Program-made: the position numbers and the translations under genes
Part shown: piece after piece, positions 48,923 to 58,048 of the stretch
Position numbering within the stretch: position 1 is the stretch's first letter
Layout: the number at the start of each line of letters is the position of its first letter
The notes under the pieces: generated by a model
The model's database searches: none
What the model was told of the DNA's origin: nothing
The model's input: the letters and a program-made list of their open reading frames with translations, nothing else
Origin: Acidobacteriota bacterium
GTDB lineage: Bacteria; Acidobacteriota; Blastocatellia; Chloracidobacteriales; JADJPF01
Length of the DNA stretch: 64,000 nucleotides
Direction: 5' to 3'
NCBI GenBank assembly: GCA_016213785.1
Contig: JACQZQ010000121.1
Location: 62,001 to 126,000 of the forward strand

Positions 48923-50575
48923 TTATCGCCCAAATAAACGACCAAAAACAGCAGTTCTAGATTTCGTTTGAGTTAAAAGCCAATTTTTTCTTAACTTAAT
49001 CTGCTCATTAGTAGCTTTAGGATTTTCTCTAATCTCACGGCTATAGTTTGAACCATCCATATAAAGCCCTGCATGTGCTAAAAAAGCATTGTAGTTTATT
49101 TCTTGAGTACCACTAACATAAGCTTTGAAAAACTCATTAAAATCTGATCCTGAAACTTTATTAACAGCCTTTAAGAAATCTTCATAAGCATACCCTCGCC
49201 CTTTTAAGTAGTAGGTTTCCTGGTAGCTATCTAAGTAATATTCTTTATAAAGATAGCGAAAAACATCATCTAAGCTTTTAAGGTTTGAAGTACGATTACG
49301 AATTTCTAGGTCTAATATTAACCCTAATATTTCTCCTTTATTATAGTATGAAATAGTAGTCTGTTCTTCATTAGTAAGTTGTGACTTAGGAGCAGCTAAA
49401 AACAACCATGTATCTAAACTAGATTGTTCTAAACTCATTTGTTTGCGGCCAGGTTTAGACTCTAAAAGGCTAATTTGTTCGGCTAAAAAGCTATAAAACT
49501 TTTTTTCTGACCAATAGCCCGAACGAACCAAAGCAAGATCTCCATAATAACTAGTTAATCCTTCGGCAATCCATAAGCTTTTTGTATAGGCTTCTCGGCT
49601 ATAATCCCAAGGGCCTAGCTCTACTGGCCTAAGTCTTTTAACATTCCAGAGATGAAAAAATTCATGCGAAGCAGTTTCAATAATATTCTCTACACTAGAT
49701 TCTATAATCTGTGTTGAATTTAAGTGTTCCATCCCATCACTTGGATATTTTGGTGAGACTATATGAATAAGAAAAGTATAGTGATTAAAATCTGGTGTGC
49801 CTAAAATTTTAACTTGTGTTTCTACGATTTGTTTAATTGTCTCTAGTAGTTTGCTCTTTTCGTTAAAACTATAATAATTATGTAAGGCAACTCTATAGGT
49901 ATTACCTCCTAATTGAAATGAATCTAGCTCAAATTTACCAATTTCTGTTGGGGTATCAATTAAAATATCATAGTTTTCAAAATAAAATTCTGTTTGGTTA
50001 ATGTCATTTGTTGCACCACTAATAATTTTCCAATTACTAGGTTTTTCTATTTTCAGTTCAATAGGAAGTTGTTTATATCCAACTAAATACATAAAGATAG
50101 AGGCACCATTAAAGTTAGCATGGTCTTGATTAAGTTGGCTAAAAGTACCTGATAAATCATCAGCAAACACTTTATACTCAATTTCTAGGTTATTTTCTCC
50201 AAGAGACTCTATTCGCCAAGTTTGTTTATCAAGTTTTTGCCAAAAGAGCTTTTTACCTGTTTGGGTTTGTGCAGAAAAATCTTGTATATTTTTAGCAAAA
50301 TTATGAATAACATAACGACCAGGCGACCAAGCTGGAATAGCTAAATCTATCTCTTTGTTGGTGTTACCTATTATTTGAATTTTTATCTCAAACAAATGGT
50401 CATCTAAATTTGTAGCTTTTAATAAATATTTTAGATGGGGTTGATTATTAGTATTTTTATTAGTCTTTGGTTCTTCAACAGATGAAAAACCAATTTTAGG
50501 AAAAAAGGAAATGCTTAAACAGCTAATTAAAAAGACAAATAGCACAAAATATTTTATTTTTTTTAGAAAGTACAT
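48923..50575 (-). CDS. exported M61-family peptidase without the usual PDZ domain
   Basis: A 550-residue glycyl-aminopeptidase-like metalloprotease. After a hydrophobic N-terminus (about 9-30) comes the M61 N-domain. The catalytic domain has HEFFH (His304, Glu305, His308) and WIAEGLTSYYGD, with the downstream Glu as third ligand. Typical M61 proteins of about 580-630 residues carry a C-terminal PDZ domain. Here the protein ends soon after the catalytic region in a basic tail, so the PDZ is absent. It lies tail to tail with the adaptor gene. Confidence 0.82.
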   Translation of the reverse strand: MYFLKKIKYFVLFVFLISCLSISFFPKIGFSSVEEPKTNKNTNNQPHLKYLLKATNLDDHLFEIKIQIIGNTNKEIDLAIPAWSPGRYVIHNFAKNIQDFSAQTQTGKKLFWQKLDKQTWRIESLGENNLEIEYKVFADDLSGTFSQLNQDHANFNGASIFMYLVGYKQLPIELKIEKPSNWKIISGATNDINQTEFYFENYDILIDTPTEIGKFELDSFQLGGNTYRVALHNYYSFNEKSKLLETIKQIVETQVKILGTPDFNHYTFLIHIVSPKYPSDGMEHLNSTQIIESSVENIIETASHEFFHLWNVKRLRPVELGPWDYSREAYTKSLWIAEGLTSYYGDLALVRSGYWSEKKFYSFLAEQISLLESKPGRKQMSLEQSSLDTWLFLAAPKSQLTNEEQTTISYYNKGEILGLILDLEIRNRTSNLKSLDDVFRYLYKEYYLDSYQETYYLKGRGYAYEDFLKAVNKVSGSDFNEFFKAYVSGTQEINYNAFLAHAGLYMDGSNYSREIRENPKATNEQIKLRKNWLLTQTKSRTAVFGRLFGR

Positions 50576-50745
50576 AATAGTGTAATCACATGTTGGAAAA
50601 TTTTGTGGGTAAACTGGCTTTTTATTTTGCCTATAGTCTAAATAAACAGCAAGCTTTCTTGATAAAATTTTTATTTCCTATACTCGCTTGTTATAATGCT
50701 TCCAAGTCCTAAATAAAAACCAATAATTCTAACACTCTTAAACTT

Positions 50746-51480
50746 ATGGAAAATAATCATACAGCGTTCTTAACTGCTTACTGGAAATATTTGGCAATGC
50801 TTAACTATGAAGTAGACCCTAAAATTCTAACTTCTCGCATTCCAAAAGGAACAGAACTTGACACATTTAATGGAAAAACTTTTGTTAGTATGGTGGGTTT
50901 TCTTTTTTATGATACAAAAGTCCTAGGTGTTCCAGTTCCTTTTCATCAAAATTTTGAGGAAATTAACTTAAGGTTTTATGTGCGTCATAAAGCTAAAAAT
51001 GGAGAATGGAGAAGAGGAGTTGTTTTTGTTAAAGAAATTGTTCCTAAATTTGCTATTGCCTTTGTTGCTCGTACTGTTTATGAAGAGCATTACATATCTA
51101 TACCTACTAGACATACTTTAGAAATTGATTCAAACAATAACCCTAAATTTGTTTCTTATGAATGGGAATATGAAGATCTTTGGCATAGTCTAAGCCTAGA
51201 GCCAACAGCAAACCCTTATCCATTAAAACCTGGGTCAGAAGAGGAATTTATTGCTGAACATTATTGGGGCTATACTAAACATAGCGATGGGAGTAGTACG
51301 GAATATAAAGTCGAACACCCTGCTTGGCAAGTCTGGTCAGTAAAAAATTCAACTTTTAAGTGTAATGTAGCATCACTTTATGGAGAAGAGTTTAGAGAAT
51401 TCCTTTCTATAAAACCCAGTTCTGCTTTTTTAGCAGAAGGATCTGAAGTAACAGTTTATATGGGTCAAAAACTACCTTAA
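50746..51480 (+). CDS. DUF2071 (YqjF-like) family protein
   Basis: A 244-residue protein that matches DUF2071: TAYWKYLAMLNYEVDPKIL, then FVSMVGFLFYDTKVLGVPVP, FEEINLRFYVRH and FVKEIVPKFAIAFVARTVYEE. The fold is related to acetoacetate decarboxylase, but the family's function is unknown. It has no signal peptide. A symmetric hairpin follows before the convergent DUF2934 gene. Confidence 0.8.
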   Translation: MENNHTAFLTAYWKYLAMLNYEVDPKILTSRIPKGTELDTFNGKTFVSMVGFLFYDTKVLGVPVPFHQNFEEINLRFYVRHKAKNGEWRRGVVFVKEIVPKFAIAFVARTVYEEHYISIPTRHTLEIDSNNNPKFVSYEWEYEDLWHSLSLEPTANPYPLKPGSEEEFIAEHYWGYTKHSDGSSTEYKVEHPAWQVWSVKNSTFKCNVASLYGEEFREFLSIKPSSAFLAEGSEVTVYMGQKLP

Positions 51481-51522
51481 ATGCATATTCAACCATTAGA
51501 ACAATGAAAGGGCTTAAGGCAA

Positions 51523-51560
51523 AAGTAGGTAATAGAATAGTTTAATTCTATTACCTACTT
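51523..51560. terminator. bidirectional hairpin terminator
   Basis: 16-base arms AAGTAGGTAATAGAAT and complement flank a 6-base loop AGTTTA. It lies between convergent genes. Its T-run is weak, so it may act mainly by the long stem. Confidence 0.65.
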
Positions 51561-51568
51561 AAGCTAGT

Positions 51569-52045
51569 TTAAGCTAAATCTGAAGCTATATTGGTTTTGT
51601 TCCTTGTGCGTCTAGCGCGAGGAGTTGTAGTTGTTTCTGAGGTTTTAGGATTAGTAGCTATTTCGGCTGATGTTATTTGCTGATTTGCTTCTAGAGTATC
51701 ATTTGAACCATCAGCAGCTTTTTTTTTACGAGTATAAGTTCTCTTTTTAGGTGTTGAGCTATCTAAATTATTTTCTTCAGCAACAGTTTGAGTTGTTATA
51801 GGGTTATCATCAAGTAAGGCTTCTTGTTTTTGAGCTTGTGCTTCAAGAGTTACTTCTTTGGTAGAAACAAATTGATTTTGTTCTTCTAAAACTTCTTGAA
51901 GAATTTCTTTTTCTGCTTGGAACCAGTCCTCTGCTTCTCTTCCCATTTGTCTTCCACGTCGAATAAAAAGCTCATAAGCTCGTCTAGCTACACGGTTACG
52001 CAAAGTTGGGTCTTGGTGTAACTGTTCAATTGTTTGTACATCCAT
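51569..52045 (-). CDS. DUF2934 domain protein
   Basis: A 158-residue protein. The DUF2934 motif is near the N-terminus: VARRAYELFIRRGRQMGREAEDWFQAEKEIL. The rest is low complexity, rich in Thr, Lys, Glu and Ala, and ends with basic patches (TPRARRTRNK). DUF2934 proteins are small and of unknown function, frequent in Acidobacteria and Proteobacteria. The start is ATG 52045 with GGAG 6 bases upstream; a TTG at 52057 overlaps that site. Confidence 0.75.
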   Translation of the reverse strand: MDVQTIEQLHQDPTLRNRVARRAYELFIRRGRQMGREAEDWFQAEKEILQEVLEEQNQFVSTKEVTLEAQAQKQEALLDDNPITTQTVAEENNLDSSTPKKRTYTRKKKAADGSNDTLEANQQITSAEIATNPKTSETTTTPRARRTRNKTNIASDLA

Positions 52046-52534
52046 AAAAAACTCCAAAATGTTAAACTTAATTAAATTTTAAGTTTAATGTTTTGTCATA
52101 TCTCCTAAATATTTAAGTATAGATTTTGAAGCATTTTCTAAACTTAAATTTATTAAATTTAGAAATGCCTAAACACATATAACATAATATTACTACTAGC
52201 TAAAAGCTAATCCAGCAGTTCACTAGTTTTTTTAAGCCTCTTAAGTGTTTTAAGCCGTTATTAAACTGCCAAAATTGGCAAGGCTGCCAGTTTTGACAAT
52301 TTCTATTTTATTGATTACTGTCAAAACTGACATTTTAGAATGCTAAAAAGATTAAAAAGGTTAAAAAATTCGAGAATTATCCATTAACTTTTTTAACTAT
52401 AATCTCTCTATTTTCTTACATATAGAAAACTTATCACCCCCCATAGCTAATATTAGGAAATCCATTTATAGAGCTGGCATAGTCCTTGAATTACCAACAA
52501 ACAAAGAAACACAAAAAATTAGGAGAAAAATATT
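52046..52534. other. divergent intergenic region upstream of the sigma-factor gene
   Basis: 489 bases with no convincing ORF. The middle (52267-52332) contains the repeated operator motif described separately. The rest is AT-rich. Confidence 0.6.
52267..52332. promoter_or_regulatory. three TGYCA-N4-TGRCA operator-like sites upstream of the sigma gene
   Basis: TGCCAAAATTGGCA (52267-52280), TGCCAGTTTTGACA (52285-52298) and TGTCAAAACTGACA (52319-52332) are dyads with 5-base arms and 4-base spacers. The same motif recurs three times at 61941-62006. Spacing between centres is 18 and 34 bases. Confidence 0.7.
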
Positions 52535-53296
52535 ATGTCAGCCATTCTAAGTAAATCTAAAAATAAATTAAGCCTAGTCAAAACAGATCAACATAAAACC
52601 TTAACTAATTTAGAGCTAGTAAAATTATGTACGACAACTGATAATGAATATTTATGGGATGAATTTTATAAACGTTTTAGTAAATATATTAAATTATATG
52701 TAAGAAAAGCTTGGAAAATACGTTCCTCTTCAACAAATGTTGATAGCCCTAATGTAAAAGAAATTTTGAGAGATTTAGCTCAAGATGTCTATGTTAAACT
52801 CTTAGAATCTAATCGCCAAGCATTACGTAGCTTTTCTGGAGAAAATGAAATCTCTTTTCTAGCTTATTTAGCAAAAATCTCAACTAACACAGTATCAGAA
52901 TATTTTCGTAGACAACTTGCAGAAAAACGCCGAGGACAAGAAATGTCTGTAGAAGAATTACTTGATGATGAATTATGTGAATTGTTAGGTAGTCGTGCAT
53001 TAACCTATGATTATTTAAGCATTAATGGTGAGGATTTATGTTTTAATCAAATAGCAAGCCAACAAGTGTCTAAATTGATAGAAGACTCCTTAACTGGCTC
53101 TAATTCAAAACGTGATTTTTTAGTATTTAAGCTAGCAATAGTTGAAGGATTAACATCAAGACAAATAGTAGAAACAGAGAAACTAGAAATTAAATCAACC
53201 AGTATAGAATCTATTGTACGCAGGGTTAAAGATAAAGTACGTATAGCATTAAAAGTAAAACCAACTAATAAAAATTCTTTTCAACAAGCTGCCTGA
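52535..53296 (+). CDS. ECF-type RNA polymerase sigma factor
   Basis: A 253-residue sigma factor of the ECF/sigma-70 type. Region 2 (about 45-125) contains LAQDVYVKLLE and FLAYLAKISTNTVSEYFRRQLAEKR, the promoter -10 recognition helices. Region 4 (about 180-245) has SRQIVETEKLEIKSTSIESIVRRVKDKV, a helix-turn-helix. A longer-than-usual linker and N-terminal extension are present. No anti-sigma factor gene is adjacent. AGGAG precedes the ATG. The operator repeats upstream suggest it is itself regulated. Confidence 0.8.
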   Translation: MSAILSKSKNKLSLVKTDQHKTLTNLELVKLCTTTDNEYLWDEFYKRFSKYIKLYVRKAWKIRSSSTNVDSPNVKEILRDLAQDVYVKLLESNRQALRSFSGENEISFLAYLAKISTNTVSEYFRRQLAEKRRGQEMSVEELLDDELCELLGSRALTYDYLSINGEDLCFNQIASQQVSKLIEDSLTGSNSKRDFLVFKLAIVEGLTSRQIVETEKLEIKSTSIESIVRRVKDKVRIALKVKPTNKNSFQQAA

Positions 53297-53337
53297 ATTA
53301 CGTTATTAAAAACTAAAAAAAACATCCGAAAAGAAAT

Positions 53338-53370
53338 AAAAAACCTTATATTAAAGTATAAGGTTTTTTA
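53338..53370. terminator. intrinsic terminator
   Basis: AAAAACCTTATA-TTAAAG-TATAAGGTTTTTT: a 10-plus-bp stem and a T-run after the sigma gene. It also faces the convergent glycosyltransferase gene. Confidence 0.8.
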
Positions 53371-53371
53371 T

Positions 53372-54046
53372 TTATCTAATATCTGAAAAAAATAAATCTT
53401 TCCTAGCATCTTTGCGACCATAAATATACATAAGTTTTAAGATATGGAAAGTTGCTTTATAAATTCCTAAATTATAAAATTTACGTGCGCTAGTTATTGT
53501 ACTCAATGGTAAACAAACAGGTTTAGCTTTAGTAAGTAATCTTTCACTAAACTCAATATCCTCCATAACAATACCTTCCTGAAAACCCTTTAGTTCATCA
53601 AATAGGCTTTTTTTAATAAAGAGGCTTTGATCCCCATAAATAATTCCAGTTAGGCGAAAGCGTAAATTATGTATAAGTGAAACTATTTGTAACCAAGGAT
53701 GTTTACTATCAAATTTATGCCAAAAACACCCTGCTTCTAGACTTGAGTTTGTTAAAAGTGTAGAGAAAGTTTCTAGTGTTTTTGGTTCTAAAAAATTATC
53801 TGCATGTAAAAAAAGTAGCCAATCCCCCTTAGCTGCTTTAGCCCCTTTATTCATTTGACTTCCACGCCCTTTTACAGCAGAAAACACTTTAGCTTTTGAC
53901 CAAGTTCTAGCCTGTTCTAGAGTTTGATCTGTGCTACCACCATCAACAATAATTACCTCATAATCCCCTTTTTGGCTAAACACCTTTGAAAGACAATCAT
54001 TTAAGGTTTTTTCTTCATTAAAAACAGGTATTATTATAGAAATCAT
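53372..54046 (-). CDS. family 2 glycosyltransferase, TIGR04283-like
   Basis: A 224-residue GT2 enzyme. It starts ISIIIPVFNEEKTLNDCL and has IIVDGGSTDQT, GDWLLFLHADN (DXD-like), GIIYGDQSLFIKKSLF and MEDIEFSERL. These are the marks of the TIGR04283 subgroup, named for association with arsenosugar synthesis in other bacteria. The start overlaps the stop of the DUF547 gene (ATGA). No arsM- or arsS-like gene is in the window, so an arsenosugar role is only a hint. Confidence 0.8.
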   Translation of the reverse strand: MISIIIPVFNEEKTLNDCLSKVFSQKGDYEVIIVDGGSTDQTLEQARTWSKAKVFSAVKGRGSQMNKGAKAAKGDWLLFLHADNFLEPKTLETFSTLLTNSSLEAGCFWHKFDSKHPWLQIVSLIHNLRFRLTGIIYGDQSLFIKKSLFDELKGFQEGIVMEDIEFSERLLTKAKPVCLPLSTITSARKFYNLGIYKATFHILKLMYIYGRKDARKDLFFSDIR

Positions 54047-54882
54047 TTTTTAATTATATTTTTAACTATATCTTGGCGTGCTTGGTCATTCATACGCCAA
54101 TCATACTCTGTATACTCAATTTTAATATTTTTCAATCCTTCTAAAGTTTGACGACGTGAATAACTAAGATAAGGTTTTAAGTATTTTGTTACTTGTTTTT
54201 TATCTTTTTCGCCTGGCAATGTTACTAAAAAATCTTCAGCAAACCAATCAAAAATTTTTGACATATGTAAAGTATTAGTTTTGGTATCAATTCTTACATT
54301 TCTTTCTTCATTGATAAATTTTTGTGCTTGGGCTTCTAATTGAGCATCTAGACGCTCTGCTACATAAGCTTCACGAGAAAGACGCGGACAACCTTCTGAA
54401 GCACAAACAATTGCAAAATGAATCCTTGGCTCATCAAACTTACGAATAATTTCGTTTTCTAAAGCACGCAAACTCATTTTTTTACCACCAGCATTAAACT
54501 TAATGCGCCAAAAAAATCCATAAAGCGCATGTATATCACGAACACTTTTTGTTGGATAATTATCAATAACTCCCCTTAGCGTAAAAGCATTATAAGCATT
54601 GATCCAATAGGCTAATTTAGAATTTTTATCTGGAAATAAAGAAGGTGAGCTATTTGGACTAACTTGTGCTAAAGCTTCAATATATGAATCTAACTCAATA
54701 CGATTTGATTTGAGCTTAGCATAATCTACGTAGCCAAATTCATTTACATATTTTTGTAATACATTATGAAAAACACTATGATCAAAAGCTTTTGTAGAGC
54801 GAGTAGAAGCACTTATAGGAATAGCTAGTAATAGCATAAACACTAATGTAGTTAAAACCTTTATTAATGTCATAAAATTCAT
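54043..54882 (-). CDS. exported DUF547 family protein
   Basis: A 279-residue protein with a signal peptide (about 1-24). DUF547 motifs include FGYVDYAKLKSNR, KLAYWINAYNAFTLRGVIDNYP and FAIVCASEGCPRLSREAY, with two conserved Cys. Function unknown; the family has a helical fold with a suspected hydrolase site. It is upstream of, and translationally coupled to, the glycosyltransferase gene. Confidence 0.82.
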   Translation of the reverse strand: MNFMTLIKVLTTLVFMLLLAIPISASTRSTKAFDHSVFHNVLQKYVNEFGYVDYAKLKSNRIELDSYIEALAQVSPNSSPSLFPDKNSKLAYWINAYNAFTLRGVIDNYPTKSVRDIHALYGFFWRIKFNAGGKKMSLRALENEIIRKFDEPRIHFAIVCASEGCPRLSREAYVAERLDAQLEAQAQKFINEERNVRIDTKTNTLHMSKIFDWFAEDFLVTLPGEKDKKQVTKYLKPYLSYSRRQTLEGLKNIKIEYTEYDWRMNDQARQDIVKNIIKK

Positions 54883-55037
54883 GCTACTCTCCTTTGTTTT
54901 AGGAAATTTACTATATCATTTTACTTATAGGTTATTTTTATAAAGTAAAGCAAATCTGAATATTGCTTTACTTTCTTCTAAAATAATTATAAGTAAAAGG
55001 CTACAAAAAATATTCCAAAGGAAGTAAACTTTTAGTA

Positions 55038-55373
55038 ATGAGCATTGAAATAAATCAAATAACTCTACTCCTATGTAAATATACTAGCATAGAAAGCGGA
55101 GTATCTATACTAGCTTATACTGATTCTGGTAGTGCAGATTTATATGTTGAAGGCAGACGATATATTGATATTCTTTTAGATAACCAAATTAAAGCAGGTA
55201 ATTTATTACATTTGCGTAAGCGTAAAGCGACTCATTATATTGAGTTTGATTTGCTTCCACCCACACCAGCAGAACTATTTATTGAGCTTGGGCCTCTTTA
55301 TAACAGGTTACTACAAGCTAGATTAAATTCTGAGCAAATAAAAGAGTTATTAGAAAATACTGTTGCTAAATAG
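55038..55373 (+). CDS. hypothetical protein (111 aa)
   Basis: A 111-residue soluble protein. The N-terminal half suggests a small beta-strand core (ITLLLCKYTSIESGVSILAY, SADLYVEGRRYIDILL) and the C-terminal part is helical. No signal peptide and no recognised family. It is flanked by an AT-rich upstream region and by four TAGTTAAA repeats at its stop codon. It is plausibly real but unsupported by homology visible to me. Confidence 0.5.
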   Translation: MSIEINQITLLLCKYTSIESGVSILAYTDSGSADLYVEGRRYIDILLDNQIKAGNLLHLRKRKATHYIEFDLLPPTPAELFIELGPLYNRLLQARLNSEQIKELLENTVAK

Positions 55374-55402
55374 TTAAATAGTTAAATAGTTAAATAGTTA
55401 AG
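55371..55402. repeat. four tandem TAGTTAAA repeats
   Basis: Three exact copies and one with a final G, beginning at the stop codon of the preceding gene. Confidence 0.8.
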
Positions 55403-55432
55403 CTTAGTAACGCGATAAATTTACAAGGAATT

Positions 55433-57130
55433 TTAACTAAGTTCTTTGCTAATACGTTGAAGTAAGCGCCTTAATCTTATTTGAAGCTCTGCTACTGGCA
55501 AAGGGTGCGACCAATAATCCTCTATTCCATTTTCTAAAGCCTGAAGACGGTCTTCGTCTTTTGGTGAGTCGGTAATAAATATAAAAACAGGTTGCTCAGA
55601 TAAATCCTGAGATCTAGCAAAAAGCTGCCATCCATTAACTTGCTTAGTTAAAACATTAGTAATAACTAAGTTAAAAACATATTTTTCTAAACACTTCCAA
55701 GCTTCTTCGCTATCTTTAGCTAGTATTACAGTAGAGCCAAAATCCTGCAATATTTCATCAATAGTATCAGTGATATTATTTTCATCTACTATTAAAGTCA
55801 TTATCTCGGGAAAAAATTGTTCTGGCTTAGGTGGTTTAATTTCATTTTTAAGATTAACAAACGGATTAGTTTTACTATCTGATAACTGTGAAGTAATATT
55901 TCTATACTGCCTAGTGTTTTTGTTTTTGTAGGTTTCCACAGAGCCAGGAGTTTGAATTGCTACAGGTTGAGATTGGGCTTTACTTTCATCTAAAAGATTT
56001 TTAGTACCAGTAGAATAGCTTGTTTGCTTACTCTCAGAGATATTTTTAACATTAGTAGCAGGATTAATTTGTTTATTCTCGCTTGAAAGATTTTTAGTAG
56101 TAGAATAATTCATAGGAGTAGCTACAGCAGGAACTACTAAATTAGCTAAATTAATAAAAGAGCCTGACGTAAATACGTCTACTATAGGAGCTAGAGAAAT
56201 ACCTGAAGCATGTAATAATTCATCAAAAAATTGCTGTACTGATTCTGGGCGGCTAGAAGGACGTTTAGCTAGTGCCCTAAGTATTGCATAATCTAGAGCC
56301 ACAGGGATTCCAGCACGAAAGCGTGATGGTGGTGGTGGTGGTGTACGAACATGATGTTGGGCTATATCTACAGGAACCCCTCCACTAAATGGAACTCTTC
56401 CTGTAACCATTTCAAAGAAAATTATCCCTAAGCTATATATATCTGTTTGAACTGTAAGGGGTTCTCCACAACATTGTTCTGGAGACATATATTGAGGTGT
56501 ACCTATTGCACTATCAGTAATAGCAGAATTCCCCCCATCAACAGATAGTTCCCTTAATTTTGCAATACCAAAATCTACTATCTGAACTTGTTCTCTAGTA
56601 GTACCACAATTTTCTATTAAAATATTATCTGGTTTTAAGTCACAATGAATGATTTGTTGGGTATGCGCCGATGAAACACCAGCGCAAATCTGTTGCATAA
56701 TACGTAGTGCTCTCTCTAGAGGAAATGCGCCTAGATCATCTATTTCTGCTGAAAGCTGTTTTCCATGAACTAACCGCATTACTAAATAAGCTCCATAATT
56801 ACTAGGAAGTGCGCCATAATCATAAATTGGAGTAATATTAATATGGTCAAGACGTGCAATAGCTAAAGCTTCTCTATGAAACTGCTTAAGAATTCTTTCT
56901 TTAGAAAGTAGTTGAGGAGAAAGGATTTTTACAGCAACTTCGCGATTTAATTCTGATTGAATAGCTCGATAAATTACTCCCATTCCTCCTTCGGCAAGCC
57001 TTGATTTTAATAAATACTTTCCAACAATTAGCCGAGAAGCAGGCCACGCCGTTTCCAAAAACTCTTTATCAATAGAGCAAGTAATCTCACTCTCATCATA
57101 ACAAGTAGAACATTTAGGACATACTTTCAT
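55433..57130 (-). CDS. Ser/Thr protein kinase with a degenerate receiver domain
   Basis: A 565-residue cytoplasmic protein. An N-terminal zinc ribbon (CPKCSTCYDESEITC) is followed by a kinase domain: AEGGMGVIYRAI, Lys68 in VAVKIL, catalytic HCDLKPDN with Asp164 (a non-RD kinase, Cys for Arg), DFGIAK with Asp186 and YMSPEQ. After a Ser/Asn-rich linker comes a receiver fold (about 440-562). There VITNVLTKQVNGW has Asn at the phospho-acceptor position, and SHPL replaces the SKPF lysine motif. The receiver therefore should not be phosphorylated and probably acts as a constitutive interaction domain. Confidence 0.85.
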   Translation of the reverse strand: MKVCPKCSTCYDESEITCSIDKEFLETAWPASRLIVGKYLLKSRLAEGGMGVIYRAIQSELNREVAVKILSPQLLSKERILKQFHREALAIARLDHINITPIYDYGALPSNYGAYLVMRLVHGKQLSAEIDDLGAFPLERALRIMQQICAGVSSAHTQQIIHCDLKPDNILIENCGTTREQVQIVDFGIAKLRELSVDGGNSAITDSAIGTPQYMSPEQCCGEPLTVQTDIYSLGIIFFEMVTGRVPFSGGVPVDIAQHHVRTPPPPPSRFRAGIPVALDYAILRALAKRPSSRPESVQQFFDELLHASGISLAPIVDVFTSGSFINLANLVVPAVATPMNYSTTKNLSSENKQINPATNVKNISESKQTSYSTGTKNLLDESKAQSQPVAIQTPGSVETYKNKNTRQYRNITSQLSDSKTNPFVNLKNEIKPPKPEQFFPEIMTLIVDENNITDTIDEILQDFGSTVILAKDSEEAWKCLEKYVFNLVITNVLTKQVNGWQLFARSQDLSEQPVFIFITDSPKDEDRLQALENGIEDYWSHPLPVAELQIRLRRLLQRISKELS

Positions 57131-57415
57131 GCGCTTATCCAGATAACGGCTTGTATAGTTTAGTTATTATTGTTTCTTAAGTTTTTGTTGCTTTTTTAAT
57201 TATACTCTAAATATTAAATAAGTCTTTAATATTTATCAAAGTAAAATTAGAATCAATCTAAAAATCCTAAATACCTACATAAATAGACGTTAACAAATAG
57301 GTTTTACATTTATTGTATCTATATCTGGTCGTGCTCTGGTCGTGCTACAGTAAAGTTGGTAATGCGATTGTAGCCTTTTATTAAAAGAGGTACAAATCTA
57401 TTGTCAACTCTTTTA

Positions 57416-57982
57416 TTACACAACCTGTAATTTTATTTTATAGAAACTAAGTTCTGTCTCCCCTTGTTTTAATTTTCTATAACAATTAAGCTGTCCAACA
57501 ATTTCAGGCATAGGGATTTTACTATGATGCTCGACCACCACAATTGCATCATCTGAGAGTATCTTTTTTTCACCAAGAAGTGCTAGAACTGGTAAATAAA
57601 TGTTAGATTTATAAGGAGGATCAAAATAAACTATATCAAATAGAGAGTTATTTTTCCCTAACTCTTTTAACGCTATAGTTGCATCACTGCAAAATATTTT
57701 TGCTTGAGTTTTAGAGATTTTGCAGTGTTCAAGGTTTTCATAAATTACTTGTGTAGCTTTACGAGAAACTTCTATTAAAGCGGCTTCTATTGCACCACGA
57801 CTAAGCGCTTCTATTGCAACTGCACCTGAACCAGAACAAATATCTAAAAAATGTGAATCTTCAATGTAGGGAGAAAGGATATTAAAGAGTGTTTCACGCA
57901 ATCTATCAGAAGTTGGCCGTACATCTAACCCCTCTAGAGTCCGTAAATTCCTACCTTTATAATTCCCTGCTATTACTCGCAT
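57416..57982 (-). CDS. rsmD: 16S rRNA (guanine966-N2)-methyltransferase RsmD
   Basis: A 188-residue SAM-dependent methyltransferase. RVIAGNYKGRNLRT, PTSDRLRETLFNIL and the SAM site FLDICSGSGAVAIEALSRGA are all typical. The catalytic YFDPPY motif is present. It methylates G966 of 16S rRNA on the 30S subunit. No coaD neighbour, unlike many genomes. Length is standard. Confidence 0.92.
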   Translation of the reverse strand: MRVIAGNYKGRNLRTLEGLDVRPTSDRLRETLFNILSPYIEDSHFLDICSGSGAVAIEALSRGAIEAALIEVSRKATQVIYENLEHCKISKTQAKIFCSDATIALKELGKNNSLFDIVYFDPPYKSNIYLPVLALLGEKKILSDDAIVVVEHHSKIPMPEIVGQLNCYRKLKQGETELSFYKIKLQVV

Positions 57983-58048
57983 AAAATTTTTCCTTTATAA
58001 TAAAATTTTTATTAAGCCATAAAAAAATGTCCCCAAAAGGAGGAATTG

